Shown one piece after another: positions 30,971-39,827 of a stretch of DNA of 58,566 nucleotides. This stretch comes from a virus. Position numbers and translations under genes: made by a program. Below the pieces are notes generated by a model. That model was not told where the DNA came from. It worked only from the letters and a program-made list of their open reading frames with translations, and ran no database searches. Position 1 is the stretch's first letter; the number at the start of each line of letters is the position of its first letter. The stretch spans positions 1 to 58,566 of IMG/VR virus record IMGVR_UViG_3300034106_000909; one strand, written 5' to 3'.

Positions 30971-32582
30971 TGGCAAGCTCCTGCATAGATTGCGCTGTAG
31001 CTACTGAGAATACCTCAGTGTTGCCTTCAATGCGGAACTCCCAGTCACGACCAACTGCTACAGGCAGTCTAAATGGCATACGGTTTGCCACAGTCTGCGT
31101 ATGCACAAGCGACCCGTTGACGTAGTATTTCGCTGTGACCGGATAAGCCTCAGCCTCCACCTGCGAGCACGAGTACGACATGTCGTACGGCATGGTGAAT
31201 TTCTTGGAAGTCCAGATGTAGCTGAGCGCTGACCCAGCCTGCCACACTTTGATAGAGCGGTCTGCAAATGCAAGGAACAGCTTGTCGTTAACAAGGTCCG
31301 TGTAGCCAGCAGTGGCGTAAATGTTGTGTAAGGTGAACTGACCTGTGAGCAGATCGTAGATGAAACCGCCTGTCGTCGCCCCGGTGTCGTAGAACGCCAC
31401 GTACTTGCGGTCGTGCATGTAGGCATGGATTGACGATGGGTTGAACAGCGCCTGCCACTGGGCGTAGGTGAACGCACTCTCAGACACGAGTTTGGAGCCG
31501 CCAGAGTTCAACATCACAAGGCCGTCTGGGCTGGCGTACATCACTACGCCATTGGCGCTCACAATGCTGCGCTTAGACGCACAGGCCTGATCCAGATCAG
31601 ATTTGACCACCACCATGGAGTCGGGGTGGCTACCTTGCAGGAAATACGGCGTTCCCGTTGTCATCACAGCAAGAGTTGTATCCATGCGCCCAAGACCCAC
31701 TACAGGAAAGTCAATGGTTTGGTTGTACGCCACGGGCCATGCGTGCGGGTGGTAAGGGTCACAGAAATAGATGTCCCGGCCCACGAAGCCAGCCATGATG
31801 CCGTTGGGCAAGTTGGTAAGTCCCTTGAGCGTTGCCGGAGGTGGAAGCCATGTCAAGCTCGGGATTTCTTCGCCGAGGTTTTCCGCCAAAACTGCGTCTG
31901 TGTAACTGCTGGTGCCGATTGCAATCTCGGCAACGAACAAGTACGTACCGGATACGGAGCGGTAGATGCGTCTGTGGGTGGCGGTGTACCCAGAAGGAAC
32001 TGTGTCAAAGTTGGACACCGCAACGGTCTCACCCACTTTCACATCAATACTTGCCGAGGCTGGTGCTGGGGCAGACTCAAAGTCGTAACCAGATTCTTTG
32101 TTGACCAGCGTATAGGTATAAACCCTAGTTTCAGCCAAAGCTGTTGCATCGACGGGGGTGCCGCCAAGAGTCAAGAGCGCAATCGTTGTAGGGGCTGGTA
32201 TGCCCAATGGGCGTGACACCGTGGGGTAGTCCGACCCAGACAAAGCAAGTGTGGAGTACGTCGCCTTTGGCAGCGTGCCGTCAGTGTAGAACGTCCACTC
32301 CGAGGTGTCACCAGAAATCTGGCCACGGCAGACGTTTACATCGGTAGTCCAGTGGAACCAGTACTGCGTTGTGGAGATGATGTCTTGGCCAAAGCGGTAG
32401 ATGGTCAGGGGCGTACCAGCCTTGGTCAGCGTAGCAACAGTGGTGCCAGCGCCAATCAATGGTTGCAAAGAGCCGTTGAACACAGCGCAGTTGCTTGCTA
32501 CCTGAGCCGCAGTGTCCGGGAGATAGCGTGGCGGTACTTTGGGCGAGATGCCACCAAAAGACTTGATCGGGATAACGGCCAT
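30963..32582 (-). CDS. Virion protein, tail nozzle-like
   Basis: 539 aa from ATG 32582 (GAGGAAATCATC upstream). Beta-rich with repeated WxxP, YxW and turn motifs: an N-terminal SFGGISPKVPPRYLPD, a fibronectin-like TRVYTYTLVNKESGYDFESAP, and propeller-like strands (HAWPVAYNQTIDFPVVGLG, GVVMYASPDGLVMLN). This layout is known to me from podovirus tail proteins that follow the adaptor, i.e. nozzle or tubular B-like. It lies between endolysin and tail fibre genes rather than beside the adaptors, which is unusual. Confidence 0.6.
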   Translation of the reverse strand: MAVIPIKSFGGISPKVPPRYLPDTAAQVASNCAVFNGSLQPLIGAGTTVATLTKAGTPLTIYRFGQDIISTTQYWFHWTTDVNVCRGQISGDTSEWTFYTDGTLPKATYSTLALSGSDYPTVSRPLGIPAPTTIALLTLGGTPVDATALAETRVYTYTLVNKESGYDFESAPAPASASIDVKVGETVAVSNFDTVPSGYTATHRRIYRSVSGTYLFVAEIAIGTSSYTDAVLAENLGEEIPSLTWLPPPATLKGLTNLPNGIMAGFVGRDIYFCDPYHPHAWPVAYNQTIDFPVVGLGRMDTTLAVMTTGTPYFLQGSHPDSMVVVKSDLDQACASKRSIVSANGVVMYASPDGLVMLNSGGSKLVSESAFTYAQWQALFNPSSIHAYMHDRKYVAFYDTGATTGGFIYDLLTGQFTLHNIYATAGYTDLVNDKLFLAFADRSIKVWQAGSALSYIWTSKKFTMPYDMSYSCSQVEAEAYPVTAKYYVNGSLVHTQTVANRMPFRLPVAVGRDWEFRIEGNTEVFSVATAQSMQELASV

Positions 32583-32595
32583 GATGATTTCCTCA

Positions 32596-33228
32596 CTAGG
32601 CCAGATTGTAATTGGGATCACCCAGTAGAGCCAGTGCCTGATTTGTGTGCAAGATGCGGTCATCCAGACCAATCGTGCCGCCGTTGATCTTCTTGGTCAG
32701 AGCCAAGTTGTTGCCAGACTCGGCCAAAGCGTTCAGCTTCTGAGTGTCCCAGAACCACCCGGCAGTCATGGCAGCGTACTGGGGAGTGGCCACAAGGTCT
32801 GGCTCCATAATGAAGTCCACGCCAAGCGCTTGGCCTGCATGAAAATAGTTTGCCGACCCAGTCAACTGGATGCAACCACGACCGCGAAAACGAAAGCCAT
32901 CACCAGAAGCCTCATCCCGATTGCCCATGCGGTTGCCATAAATCCGGTTTGCAATTTTCTTTGGTTGTCGTTCATATGCAGCGGCCTCTTCAGGCGTGAA
33001 GCCCCATGTGCGCTTGGGCGTGCGCGGAAATAGTTTGAGCAGTGTTGCCGCTCTGTAGTTCAGGTTCTCCTCCAGCACACGAAAGTTGCCGCACTCATGG
33101 CCGCACTGGCCTATGAACGCAGCCTGCTGGCGGGGCGTCAGGATGTTGAACCGCTCAAAGGTGGCGTTTAGCGCATCAGCCCACTGAGGGCCAATGTGCA
33201 ACTTCTGGAGTTGGTCAGCGTTGAGCAT
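32596..33228 (-). CDS. GH19 chitinase-like endolysin
   Basis: 210 aa. Catalytic region GQCGHECGNFRVLEENLNY supplies E45 (HEC) and the E54/E55 pair; GFRFRGRGCIQLTGSANY and the C-terminal helix with INGGTIGLDDR are conserved features of phage GH19 lysozymes. It should hydrolyse peptidoglycan glycan strands. No signal peptide is present, so export probably needs a holin. It overlaps the i-spanin gene by 14 bases. Confidence 0.92.
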   Translation of the reverse strand: MLNADQLQKLHIGPQWADALNATFERFNILTPRQQAAFIGQCGHECGNFRVLEENLNYRAATLLKLFPRTPKRTWGFTPEEAAAYERQPKKIANRIYGNRMGNRDEASGDGFRFRGRGCIQLTGSANYFHAGQALGVDFIMEPDLVATPQYAAMTAGWFWDTQKLNALAESGNNLALTKKINGGTIGLDDRILHTNQALALLGDPNYNLA

Positions 33229-33727
33229 TGATGATGTTCCTCATGTTGTCGTACGCGTCGATGCACGAGTTTAATTGGTTGATTGCCTTGTCCCCATCGG
33301 CGGCAATCTGTGCAATTAGTTGGAGGGTTTGGCGCTCGGACTCGCTGGCACCAGTATCTGGGTCAGGCGCTCGGTCAGGTTGGCTTGGCGCTTGGTTGCT
33401 ATCTCCGCTGGCAACGGGGGCACTTGGGGCGGCTTGTACGCAACTTGCGGAGGGGAGGCGCACCCTGCCAGCAGCGATGAGGCGATTAAGATCAGTTTGC
33501 TTTTTGTTGACAACATCATTGGCCTTTCTCAGTTCGGTTTCTTTGTCGGCGACAGCCTTGGTCATCGCCTGCTCTTTTTCACGAGCCTCTTCGTTCTTTT
33601 TGGCGATCTGTGCCTGCATTTCAGCATCACGGTCGCCCCAGCCACTGTTGTAGCCGTACTTGTAGATTCCAAAGATGACAAGCAGCGCCAGCAGCACTGC
33701 TATACCTGTACGCTGTATGGAGGTCAT
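33215..33727 (-). CDS. Rz: Inner-membrane spanin, Rz-like
   Basis: 170 aa. One N-terminal membrane anchor (about 9-26, IAVLLALLVIFGIYKYGY) is followed by a long periplasmic coiled coil (EEAREKEQAMTKAVADKE region) and a Pro/Ala-rich segment. This is the layout of an i-spanin. The o-spanin gene is embedded in another frame at 33316-33519, which makes the call firm. Together they fuse inner and outer membranes in the last step of lysis. Confidence 0.85.
   Translation of the reverse strand: MTSIQRTGIAVLLALLVIFGIYKYGYNSGWGDRDAEMQAQIAKKNEEAREKEQAMTKAVADKETELRKANDVVNKKQTDLNRLIAAGRVRLPSASCVQAAPSAPVASGDSNQAPSQPDRAPDPDTGASESERQTLQLIAQIAADGDKAINQLNSCIDAYDNMRNIINAQR
33316..33519 (-). CDS. Rz1: Outer-membrane lipoprotein spanin, Rz1-like
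   Basis: 67 aa wholly inside the Rz-like gene in another frame. A signal peptide ends in the lipobox SLLAGC (C20), and the mature part is Pro-rich (PPQVAYKPPQVPPLP), as in Rz1 o-spanins. It should be lipidated and sorted to the outer membrane, where it pairs with the i-spanin. Confidence 0.85.
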   Translation of the reverse strand: MMLSTKSKLILIASSLLAGCASPPQVAYKPPQVPPLPAEIATKRQANLTERLTQILVPASPSAKPSN

Positions 33728-34257
33728 AATGCTTCCTTGCGGGCTTCGGCGATTTCTGCGCGGTCCTCTTCAGGTTCTTGGTGCTCTGGCGGTGTTGTCG
33801 GCGGTGGACCGGGAGTCCAGCTCTCGTCCAGCTCAGGATTCTTCCACACAGGCATAGCGCCAAAAGGCTGGCTTGGCAAGCCGTACGCAGACTGTGGAGG
33901 CGCATAACTGCTGTTACCGTACCCACCCCCCATGGAGTGGCACATCGGCTGTCGTGGGGGCTGCGGTGCAAACGCTCTGGCTGCGGTAGACATAGCCCGC
34001 TTACCGATCACACCACCAATACCACCTACTATCAACAACACAATGTCGTTGAGCATCTTGGTGTAGGCTTGGTCGATAGGAGCCATCGACTTAATTGGCT
34101 GCGTTACAAATGTTACGGAGTACAGCAACGCCGTCACAATGCCGAACAAAATGACCGTCACAGCCACTACTACGAACGCCCAGATGCGGACTTCCAGTAG
34201 CGCGGTTTCCTCTTCAACGGACCGGAGTTGGCTCGGAGGTTGGTTTGGTTTGGTCAA
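33724..34257 (-). CDS. Two-TM membrane protein, holin candidate
   Basis: 177 aa from TTG 34257, preferred because GGAG lies 7 bases upstream; the longer ATG 34341 start has no ribosome site and lies in another gene. Two hydrophobic helices (about 25-48 and 70-87, the second GG-rich: DIVLLIVGGIGGVIG) are followed by a long Pro-rich cytoplasmic-type tail. It overlaps Rz by 4 bases. Position beside lysis genes suggests a holin or antiholin, but the tail is long for one. Confidence 0.6.
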   Translation of the reverse strand: MTKPNQPPSQLRSVEEETALLEVRIWAFVVVAVTVILFGIVTALLYSVTFVTQPIKSMAPIDQAYTKMLNDIVLLIVGGIGGVIGKRAMSTAARAFAPQPPRQPMCHSMGGGYGNSSYAPPQSAYGLPSQPFGAMPVWKNPELDESWTPGPPPTTPPEHQEPEEDRAEIAEARKEAL

Positions 34258-34426
34258 TTTGCTTCTCCAAGATTGGGGCGACAAGGTACTCAGGGCAAGT
34301 TTGCGTAAACTGGCAGCGAGGCTTTTGGCATCGTTCAGCATGGAAGTTGTCCGGGTTTTGGCAATAGTAGCGGTACTGCTCGTCGCAACCGACCAGCAAC
34401 AGCAGAGGCAGCATCAGTTTCCACAT
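34214..34426 (-). CDS. Small Cys-rich lipoprotein
   Basis: 70 aa with GGAGG 6 bases before ATG. Signal MWKLMLPLLLLVGC ends in a lipobox with C14; the mature part holds four more Cys (C22, C33, C38, C44), so disulfides in the periplasm are likely. It ends 44 bases inside the next gene. It may be a lysis accessory or superinfection-exclusion lipoprotein; neither is shown. Confidence 0.6.
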   Translation of the reverse strand: MWKLMLPLLLLVGCDEQYRYYCQNPDNFHAERCQKPRCQFTQTCPEYLVAPILEKQIDQTKPTSEPTPVR

Positions 34427-34443
34427 TTAAGCCTCCAAAGGTT

Positions 34444-34893
34444 TTATTTACGGATGTAGGTCATGTAGATAACAATGCCGTAGACAATCAACGCCGTCAA
34501 GATAACGGCGGCTACTCCAATTACAGCGTACTCAACTAGTTCTTGCATGCGCTGTTTGCGCAAGATAGCGGCCCGGGCAGCAGCTTCTTTGGCTTCCCGG
34601 CGTTGCCGAGCAGCTTGAGCTTGGAACTTCTGCCAATCACCCCACATACCGGGACGGCCAGCGTAGACCATGCGCTCACGCAGCTCTTCCTCTTGCTGCT
34701 TGAGTTGCTCAAGCGCCATAAATTCTTCAAGGTCGGAACCGCCACCTTTTTTGGTGACGTTCTCTTGAATCTTGGCCTTGTTGTCAAAGTAGTCAAAGAC
34801 CCGTGAGCCGAGCTGGTGCAGCTCCTTGCCGTTTGCCAGTGCGCCTTTGATTACTGCGAAGGCTGCGTTCGCCGCTGCAATTTCTGCAATCAT
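34444..34893 (-). CDS. Coiled-coil protein with C-terminal TM helix
   Basis: 149 aa: an amphipathic Ala-rich N-terminus (AAANAAFAVIKGALANGKEL), a charged coiled coil, and one membrane helix at about 121-144 (VIGVAAVILTALIVYGIVIY). I recall similar tail-anchored proteins in the late region of marine and freshwater podoviruses. It may be a virion protein inserted in the membrane during entry, or a lysis regulator. Confidence 0.6.
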   Translation of the reverse strand: MIAEIAAANAAFAVIKGALANGKELHQLGSRVFDYFDNKAKIQENVTKKGGGSDLEEFMALEQLKQQEEELRERMVYAGRPGMWGDWQKFQAQAARQRREAKEAAARAAILRKQRMQELVEYAVIGVAAVILTALIVYGIVIYMTYIRK

Positions 34894-34982
34894 CGCAATA
34901 CCTCAATAAAAACCTTGGCGCACCAGATTACCATACCAATAAGTAGGACCGCAGCAAGGAAGCTAACGGCCCAGTCTTTCAT
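34890..34982 (-). CDS. Single-pass membrane microprotein
   Basis: 30 aa starting two bases after the stop of the previous gene and overlapping the next by ATGA. After KDW, residues 5-27 are one hydrophobic helix. There is no ribosome site of its own, so translation would be by coupling. Possibly part of the lysis set. Confidence 0.45.
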   Translation of the reverse strand: MKDWAVSFLAAVLLIGMVIWCAKVFIEVLR

Positions 34983-34984
34983 GG

Positions 34985-35188
34985 TCAGAGCCCGAAAAGC
35001 TTTTTGACCAGCTCAGCCGCAACACCGGGGCCAAGCAGCACAGCAGCGATCACAGCGTAGAGCAGATACTCGATCTTCGCCATCCGTTTGGAGCCCGACT
35101 CAAAAGACTTTTGGATGCCCTCATAACGATGGGCGCAAACTTGTTCGTGCGTTGTCAATCTAGCCTCCGTTGCGTCAACCGTGTTCAT
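34985..35188 (-). CDS. Small membrane protein, holin-like (class unclear)
   Basis: 67 aa from ATG 35188 (GGAGCAGTAC upstream). A charged N-terminal half with a helix (EARLTTHEQVCAHRYEGI) precedes one membrane helix (42-58, LLYAVIAAVLLGPGVAA) and a short Lys tail. The layout resembles XhlA-type membrane proteins that work with holins. It is one of four membrane proteins in a row here, so which one is the holin cannot be decided by reading. Confidence 0.55.
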   Translation of the reverse strand: MNTVDATEARLTTHEQVCAHRYEGIQKSFESGSKRMAKIEYLLYAVIAAVLLGPGVAAELVKKLFGL

Positions 35189-35203
35189 GTACTGCTCCAA
35201 AAA

Positions 35204-38200
35204 TCAGAAAAAGGATAAAAAACCAACCGCGTTGATGAAGAACCAGCCAAGGTTGTTGCCAGCGTTGACGTTGCCGTTAGAGGTAAACGCTTGGAATCTG
35301 GCCCCGCCTGTCGCCGCGCTGTCTTTCAGAGTGACATAGCTGACGTCACTGACCCCACTGGCTGCAGACAGTGTAGCTCGTGAACCGTTCACCGTACTCT
35401 GCAAAAACTTTTGATTCGTGCCCGACGTAGCAATAGAGCCGACTGTGTTTGTCGTGCCGTTCTTTAGCTTAAGCGTCCCGTTGGTCAGCGTAAGCGCCCG
35501 GGTAGAACCAAGCGTCAACGCATCAGTGCAGGTCCACGTTCCGCCGATACCATCAAAAGTGATGGTGTTGTTAATTGTTACGCCGTTGCTAGTGATGGTC
35601 TGTGATGTCGTGGCAACAAAAGTCCATCCGTTTGATCCGCCTGTAACAGTCATGCCTGTTGACAGCACAAGATCGCCGTAAATTTGCGGAGAAATGTCGC
35701 CAAGTGTTGAACCAGAAAACCCGGTGAAGTCTAGCGTCCTGTAAAACCGATTGGCGGTGCCAAGGCTTACGATGTCCGCCCCGGATTTGATGTAAAAATC
35801 AACTATGTTTGCAGCAGAAGGATCGACGTTTGGACCTGTTATGGTGCGAGTTTCCCCAGACACGCCGACTCCAGTAAGCTCGACCGTTCTGGTTCCGGTA
35901 ACCGTAAGCCCGGTTGCTGTTCCTGAAGTCCAAACTGTTTGGTCTCTGCCTGTAAGAACTATCTTGCCAGTGCCAAAGTTAATTGCTCTTGTGTTGCTAT
36001 TACTTGTGCCGACGTTGTTACAAGTCAGTGTGTAACTTCCGAGGTTCAGCGTGCCGGTAGTCAGCCCTAAAGCTGCGGACATAGTTAAATTATCTTGCAA
36101 AGTCCAAGCGCCGCCAACGCCGTTAAAAGTGACTCCGCCGGGGAACGAGCCACCGTTTGAGGTGATTGTTTTTGTGCCAGATGTGGCAGCAAATGTAGCC
36201 GTACCCGAGCCGCCTGTTGCGGTAGCACCGCCAAAGTTCCAGTTCCCAAAAATAAAAATTGAATTTGAAAAAAAGACCGTGCCAGTGAATCCTGTGAAAT
36301 TCACGTTTCTATACGCGCCTTGCGTTGTGGACAGGTTAATTGTGTCTGCGCCAGCCGTTACATCTACGCTGATGGCATTGGACTCACCGGCTGCGCCAAA
36401 AACTGTGCCCCGACTGGTTCCAAACGGAACGTCAGCTGTAAGTCGAATCAGCGGGTTAGTCCCAGTGACCGTCAAGTTAGTTGCGATACTTGTTGAAAAC
36501 ACAGTCGCAGTTGTGCCAGTTAAATCTATCTTGCCAGTTGTTCCAAACGCTAGTGTTCTTACGTTGCTGTTGCTTGAACTAAAAATACCCGCAGTCAGCG
36601 TGTATCCCGCCAAGTTCAGCGTGCCGTTGGTTAAGGTAAGAGTTGCTGTTGATGGAATCGTCAAAGCATCTTGCAAAGTAAAAGTACTTCCGACGCCGTT
36701 AAAAGCTACGTTCCCGTCGATTGTTTTGCCGTTGCTGGTAATTGTCTTTGTTCCAGATGCGCCTAAAAAACTTATAGACAAACCAGATGTGGAAAAAGTT
36801 GACACGGACGACAACACCAAAGAGCCGTAAAAACTCGGCGAACCCCCAGAGACCGTACCGCCAAAGCCTGCGAAATCAACAGTTCCATACGAACGAGCGC
36901 CGTTTGGGTTAAACCCGTCTGTTCCCGCAAGAATGTAGTGGTCGCAAATGTTAACGCCTTCAACTGTTGTAGCTGTGCCGGGGCCGGAAATCTGTCGAAG
37001 TCCGACACTTCCGCTGTAGCTGTACTCAACGCGTTTGCTGCCTGTGATTGTTAAGTTGGTTCCGTTGTCTGTGTTGAACACCGTAGAACTGCTGCCAGCC
37101 AAAACCATCTTGCCAGTGCCAAAAGCCAGCGTCCGAACTCCAGTGCTAGAGCCGTTGAATTGGTTGGCGCTCAACACGTTATTGTTCAGGTCAAGCGTAC
37201 CCTGCTGAAGCGTCACCAAGTTGGTGGTTGTCAGGTTGCCTGAAAGCCGAACAATGTTGGTTGTTGATCCGTTGCAGTTGATAGGGAACGTGAGGACATC
37301 CCCATTGGTGGTGATGGTTTGTGTTGCGCCGTACCCTTGGAAGTACCAAGTGCCTGTTCCGGTTATCGTTGCTACAGATGGAACGGTGTAACTACCAACA
37401 ACAAAGGGTGTAACTGTTCCTGAAGCTAAGGTAAAAGCAGTGGTTCTTGTGCTGGCGTCTATGGTCCCAATAAACCAGTTATCGTTAAAAGTAATAGTGT
37501 TACCGGCGGTTAAGCCAGTGTCTTCAATAATGGCAGTATCTTGCGCTAAAGGAAAGTTGTTAGTGCTAGTTGCGCCACCAGAAGTTAAAGCCCAAGCAGT
37601 TGTTTGTGTCCAGTTACCGCTTGAAGCAAGGTTCCAATATTTGTTTACTCCCGCAGCAAAGGTGATGTTGCTGTTGCCGCCAGCGTTACCTAAGCGAGTG
37701 CCAGACCAAGTACCTGACGCACCAGCCGCAGTGATGTCCCTAAAGTCCACATCAGCAAGAGTTGCTATCGTAGCAACGGTAAGCGTCACGGGCGTGCCTA
37801 TTCCAAGGCCTGTTGGTGTCACCGAAAAAACGTGAACCCTACGAATAGGGGTGTTTGCCGCACCTAAAGTAAGTGTTCCTGTAATTGTTTGGCTTGAGCT
37901 AAATATTACACGTCTAATGCCAGTTGCAGTAACGCTTGTTTGCGTCAAATTGTTGAACGTGTTTACGCCTTGAATGGTAGTTGTACCGCCATTAGTGCCG
38001 CTAAACGTGACGTTGTTAAAAGTCTGTCCGTTACCGTTAATTAACGGGCTTGTTGCACTACAAGTGATCGTGGATGTGCCAGCATTGAACGTCAGTCCGG
38101 TTGGGTTAGCAATGTTTATGCACGTTGACGCAGTAACAGTTACAGCCGAAGCGTTAAGAGAAATTGATCGTGTGGCTGTGCCGCTTGTTGACAACGCACC

Positions 38201-38707
38201 AGTATTTAATGCGTAGTTACTCGCGCTGGTGCTAAAAGCTCCATTGGTGACAGCAAGACCTGCCGTGTTTGTGAAGGCGCTACCAAGCGACCAGCCGCCA
38301 CCAACGCCAGCAAATGTGGTTGCATTTGCAGCCCAAGTCACGTTGTTGGTCGTGATTGTTCTGCCAGTGGTGGTCGACAAAAAGTTAATGGCCGCACCAG
38401 TGGTCGTAGAAAATACAACGCCAGTGGCTGCGTTTGTCCAACTACCGTAGCATTCAAGAACTGAAGTGGCCGCAGATGTGATAGTGACGTTGCCTGATGC
38501 AGGTCCAGCAATCGTGATGTCTCGCGCTCTTGCACTTAAACCCACCGTAACTGCGTAGGCTGTGGCGTTGGAGGATGAGTTAAAAAACACGTCGTCAGCA
38601 GACGTGGGTGCAGAAGCGCCAGAAGCGCCGCCAGAGGTTGCAGACCAGTTTGCGGTACTTGATGAGTTCCAAGGTCCATCACCGCCTACCCAGTAACGAT
38701 CAGCCAT
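35204..38707 (-). CDS. Repeat-rich beta-helix virion adhesin
   Basis: 1167 aa, almost all Thr/Ser/Gly/Asn with short strands, few charges and hardly any helix. At least three long internal repeats (about 170 residues each) share TKTITSNG, VTFNGVGG.WTLQD, LTLTNGTLNLAGYTL, VRTLAFGTGK and TVEGTN-type segments. The N-terminus (ADRYWVGGDGPWNSSSTANW) is a motif I know from phage head or tail fibres. A right-handed beta-helix or fibre decorating the particle is likely. No enzyme motif seen. Confidence 0.7.
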   Translation of the reverse strand: MADRYWVGGDGPWNSSSTANWSATSGGASGASAPTSADDVFFNSSSNATAYAVTVGLSARARDITIAGPASGNVTITSAATSVLECYGSWTNAATGVVFSTTTGAAINFLSTTTGRTITTNNVTWAANATTFAGVGGGWSLGSAFTNTAGLAVTNGAFSTSASNYALNTGALSTSGTATRSISLNASAVTVTASTCINIANPTGLTFNAGTSTITCSATSPLINGNGQTFNNVTFSGTNGGTTTIQGVNTFNNLTQTSVTATGIRRVIFSSSQTITGTLTLGAANTPIRRVHVFSVTPTGLGIGTPVTLTVATIATLADVDFRDITAAGASGTWSGTRLGNAGGNSNITFAAGVNKYWNLASSGNWTQTTAWALTSGGATSTNNFPLAQDTAIIEDTGLTAGNTITFNDNWFIGTIDASTRTTAFTLASGTVTPFVVGSYTVPSVATITGTGTWYFQGYGATQTITTNGDVLTFPINCNGSTTNIVRLSGNLTTTNLVTLQQGTLDLNNNVLSANQFNGSSTGVRTLAFGTGKMVLAGSSSTVFNTDNGTNLTITGSKRVEYSYSGSVGLRQISGPGTATTVEGVNICDHYILAGTDGFNPNGARSYGTVDFAGFGGTVSGGSPSFYGSLVLSSVSTFSTSGLSISFLGASGTKTITSNGKTIDGNVAFNGVGSTFTLQDALTIPSTATLTLTNGTLNLAGYTLTAGIFSSSNSNVRTLAFGTTGKIDLTGTTATVFSTSIATNLTVTGTNPLIRLTADVPFGTSRGTVFGAAGESNAISVDVTAGADTINLSTTQGAYRNVNFTGFTGTVFFSNSIFIFGNWNFGGATATGGSGTATFAATSGTKTITSNGGSFPGGVTFNGVGGAWTLQDNLTMSAALGLTTGTLNLGSYTLTCNNVGTSNSNTRAINFGTGKIVLTGRDQTVWTSGTATGLTVTGTRTVELTGVGVSGETRTITGPNVDPSAANIVDFYIKSGADIVSLGTANRFYRTLDFTGFSGSTLGDISPQIYGDLVLSTGMTVTGGSNGWTFVATTSQTITSNGVTINNTITFDGIGGTWTCTDALTLGSTRALTLTNGTLKLKNGTTNTVGSIATSGTNQKFLQSTVNGSRATLSAASGVSDVSYVTLKDSAATGGARFQAFTSNGNVNAGNNLGWFFINAVGFLSFF

Positions 38708-38709
38708 AT

Positions 38710-38874
38710 TTATTCCTCAACAGCAGGTGTTGTGATAGACAAAAGCCACTGGTCATACCGAGCCTGCTTCATGGCTTCGATCTCAGCGTCGGTCATGGTT
38801 TGGCCGTCCAACAGCACGATGGCGTCAACGTATTTCCCGTAGGGGCTGTCAAACTCGAAATCAATTTTGGTCAT
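38710..38874 (-). CDS. Small hypothetical protein beside fibre genes
   Basis: 54 aa from ATG 38874. It has a beta N-terminus (KIDFEFDSPYGKYVDAIVL) and an acidic helix. Located between two virion-fibre genes, it could be a fibre chaperone or a small structural protein. Function unknown. Confidence 0.5.
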   Translation of the reverse strand: MTKIDFEFDSPYGKYVDAIVLLDGQTMTDAEIEAMKQARYDQWLLSITTPAVEE

Positions 38875-38882
38875 GACGTACC

Positions 38883-39344
38883 TTACGCAAAGCCAAACAC
38901 TTTGGCGACCATCTGCCACTTGGCAGAGGTGCTGTTGTACACAAATCCAATGTAGTCATAGAGCGTACCACCGGAAGTTGTCAGTGGCAGCGCAATGTCT
39001 GTAGAGCCTGCAAAAGCTGCGTTCCAAGAAAATGTCTGTACGTTGGTAGACCTGATACGAAGGATGAACTTCTGCCCGTTGTACAAGGTTCCAGTCGGGG
39101 CGTTCACCGTCAACGTACCAACAGCCTGCGTGTTGGCCTGAGTGGCAATATCCGTGGTATCAGCGTTTACGGTTAGGGAAGTCGCGTCAGCTAGAGCAAC
39201 CACACGCGGCTGAATGGCCTTGTTCGTCAATGTGGCTGTCGTACTGGCTTCCAACTTATCTGTGTTCAGATTGTTGAAGTTGTTGTCGACTTCGGTGTTT
39301 GTAAGGGGTGATCCCTTAACACTGCGTAAAACGATGGTGCTCAT
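38883..39344 (-). CDS. Fibre-like virion protein
   Basis: 153 aa. The N-terminus LRSVKGSPLTNTEVDNNFNN is typical of phage fibre proteins and short tail or head spikes. The remainder is Thr/Val/Asn-rich beta with a compact C-terminal domain (LYDYIGFVYNSTSAKWQMV). A GAGAGGAATAT site precedes ATG 39344. Likely a fibre or a fibre-attachment subunit. Confidence 0.68.
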   Translation of the reverse strand: MSTIVLRSVKGSPLTNTEVDNNFNNLNTDKLEASTTATLTNKAIQPRVVALADATSLTVNADTTDIATQANTQAVGTLTVNAPTGTLYNGQKFILRIRSTNVQTFSWNAAFAGSTDIALPLTTSGGTLYDYIGFVYNSTSAKWQMVAKVFGFA

Positions 39345-39380
39345 ATATTCCTCTCAGGTACTAGGCGCAAGCTACCAAAA

Positions 39381-39818
39381 TCACGAGACCGTAACAGTCC
39401 ACGTAATGGACATGGAGTCCGTGGCACCCTTGTTCACAACCGCAAACTCAGTACGGCACAGCAGCGTACCAGAGCTTGCCGCATTGAAAATACCAGCCTC
39501 GGTGACAGCGCCAGTGCCGACGCCTTGCCCAAAAGCAGCTACATACGTCACCACAGCCAGTGCTGAAGTACTGGACGACAGCGCCACTCGTGCGAGTTCG
39601 GTGCCCAATGCGGTATCGCCGACAACAGGATCAACCGTACCGGAGCCGATGGCCATGTGGCTCATGGCGGTAGGCGTACCTACCATGCGTGCAGCGATAA
39701 ATGTCTTGCCGACAGTGACGACCAAGTTTGGTACAGTCTTTTCGCTCTTGAGTTGGCCATCAGAACCAAACAACTTGATGTTCAGTTCGCCCTTGGCTTT
39801 GACGGTTTCTTGGATCAT
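39381..39818 (-). CDS. Conserved virion protein
   Basis: 145 aa, beta-rich. Segments MSHMAIGSGTVDP, TALGTELARVAL and GAVTEAGIFNAASSGTLLCRT resemble a small structural protein that I recall from several tailed phages close to adaptor and fibre genes. Preceded by AGGAGATTGTC. Exact place in the particle unknown. Confidence 0.65.
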   Translation of the reverse strand: MIQETVKAKGELNIKLFGSDGQLKSEKTVPNLVVTVGKTFIAARMVGTPTAMSHMAIGSGTVDPVVGDTALGTELARVALSSSTSALAVVTYVAAFGQGVGTGAVTEAGIFNAASSGTLLCRTEFAVVNKGATDSMSITWTVTVS

Positions 39819-39827
39819 GACAATCTC

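Noticed and set aside
36051-36830. Plus-strand open frame opposite the beta-repeat protein
   Set aside because: Val/Pro-rich translation is the expected antisense of Thr/Gly/Asn codons.
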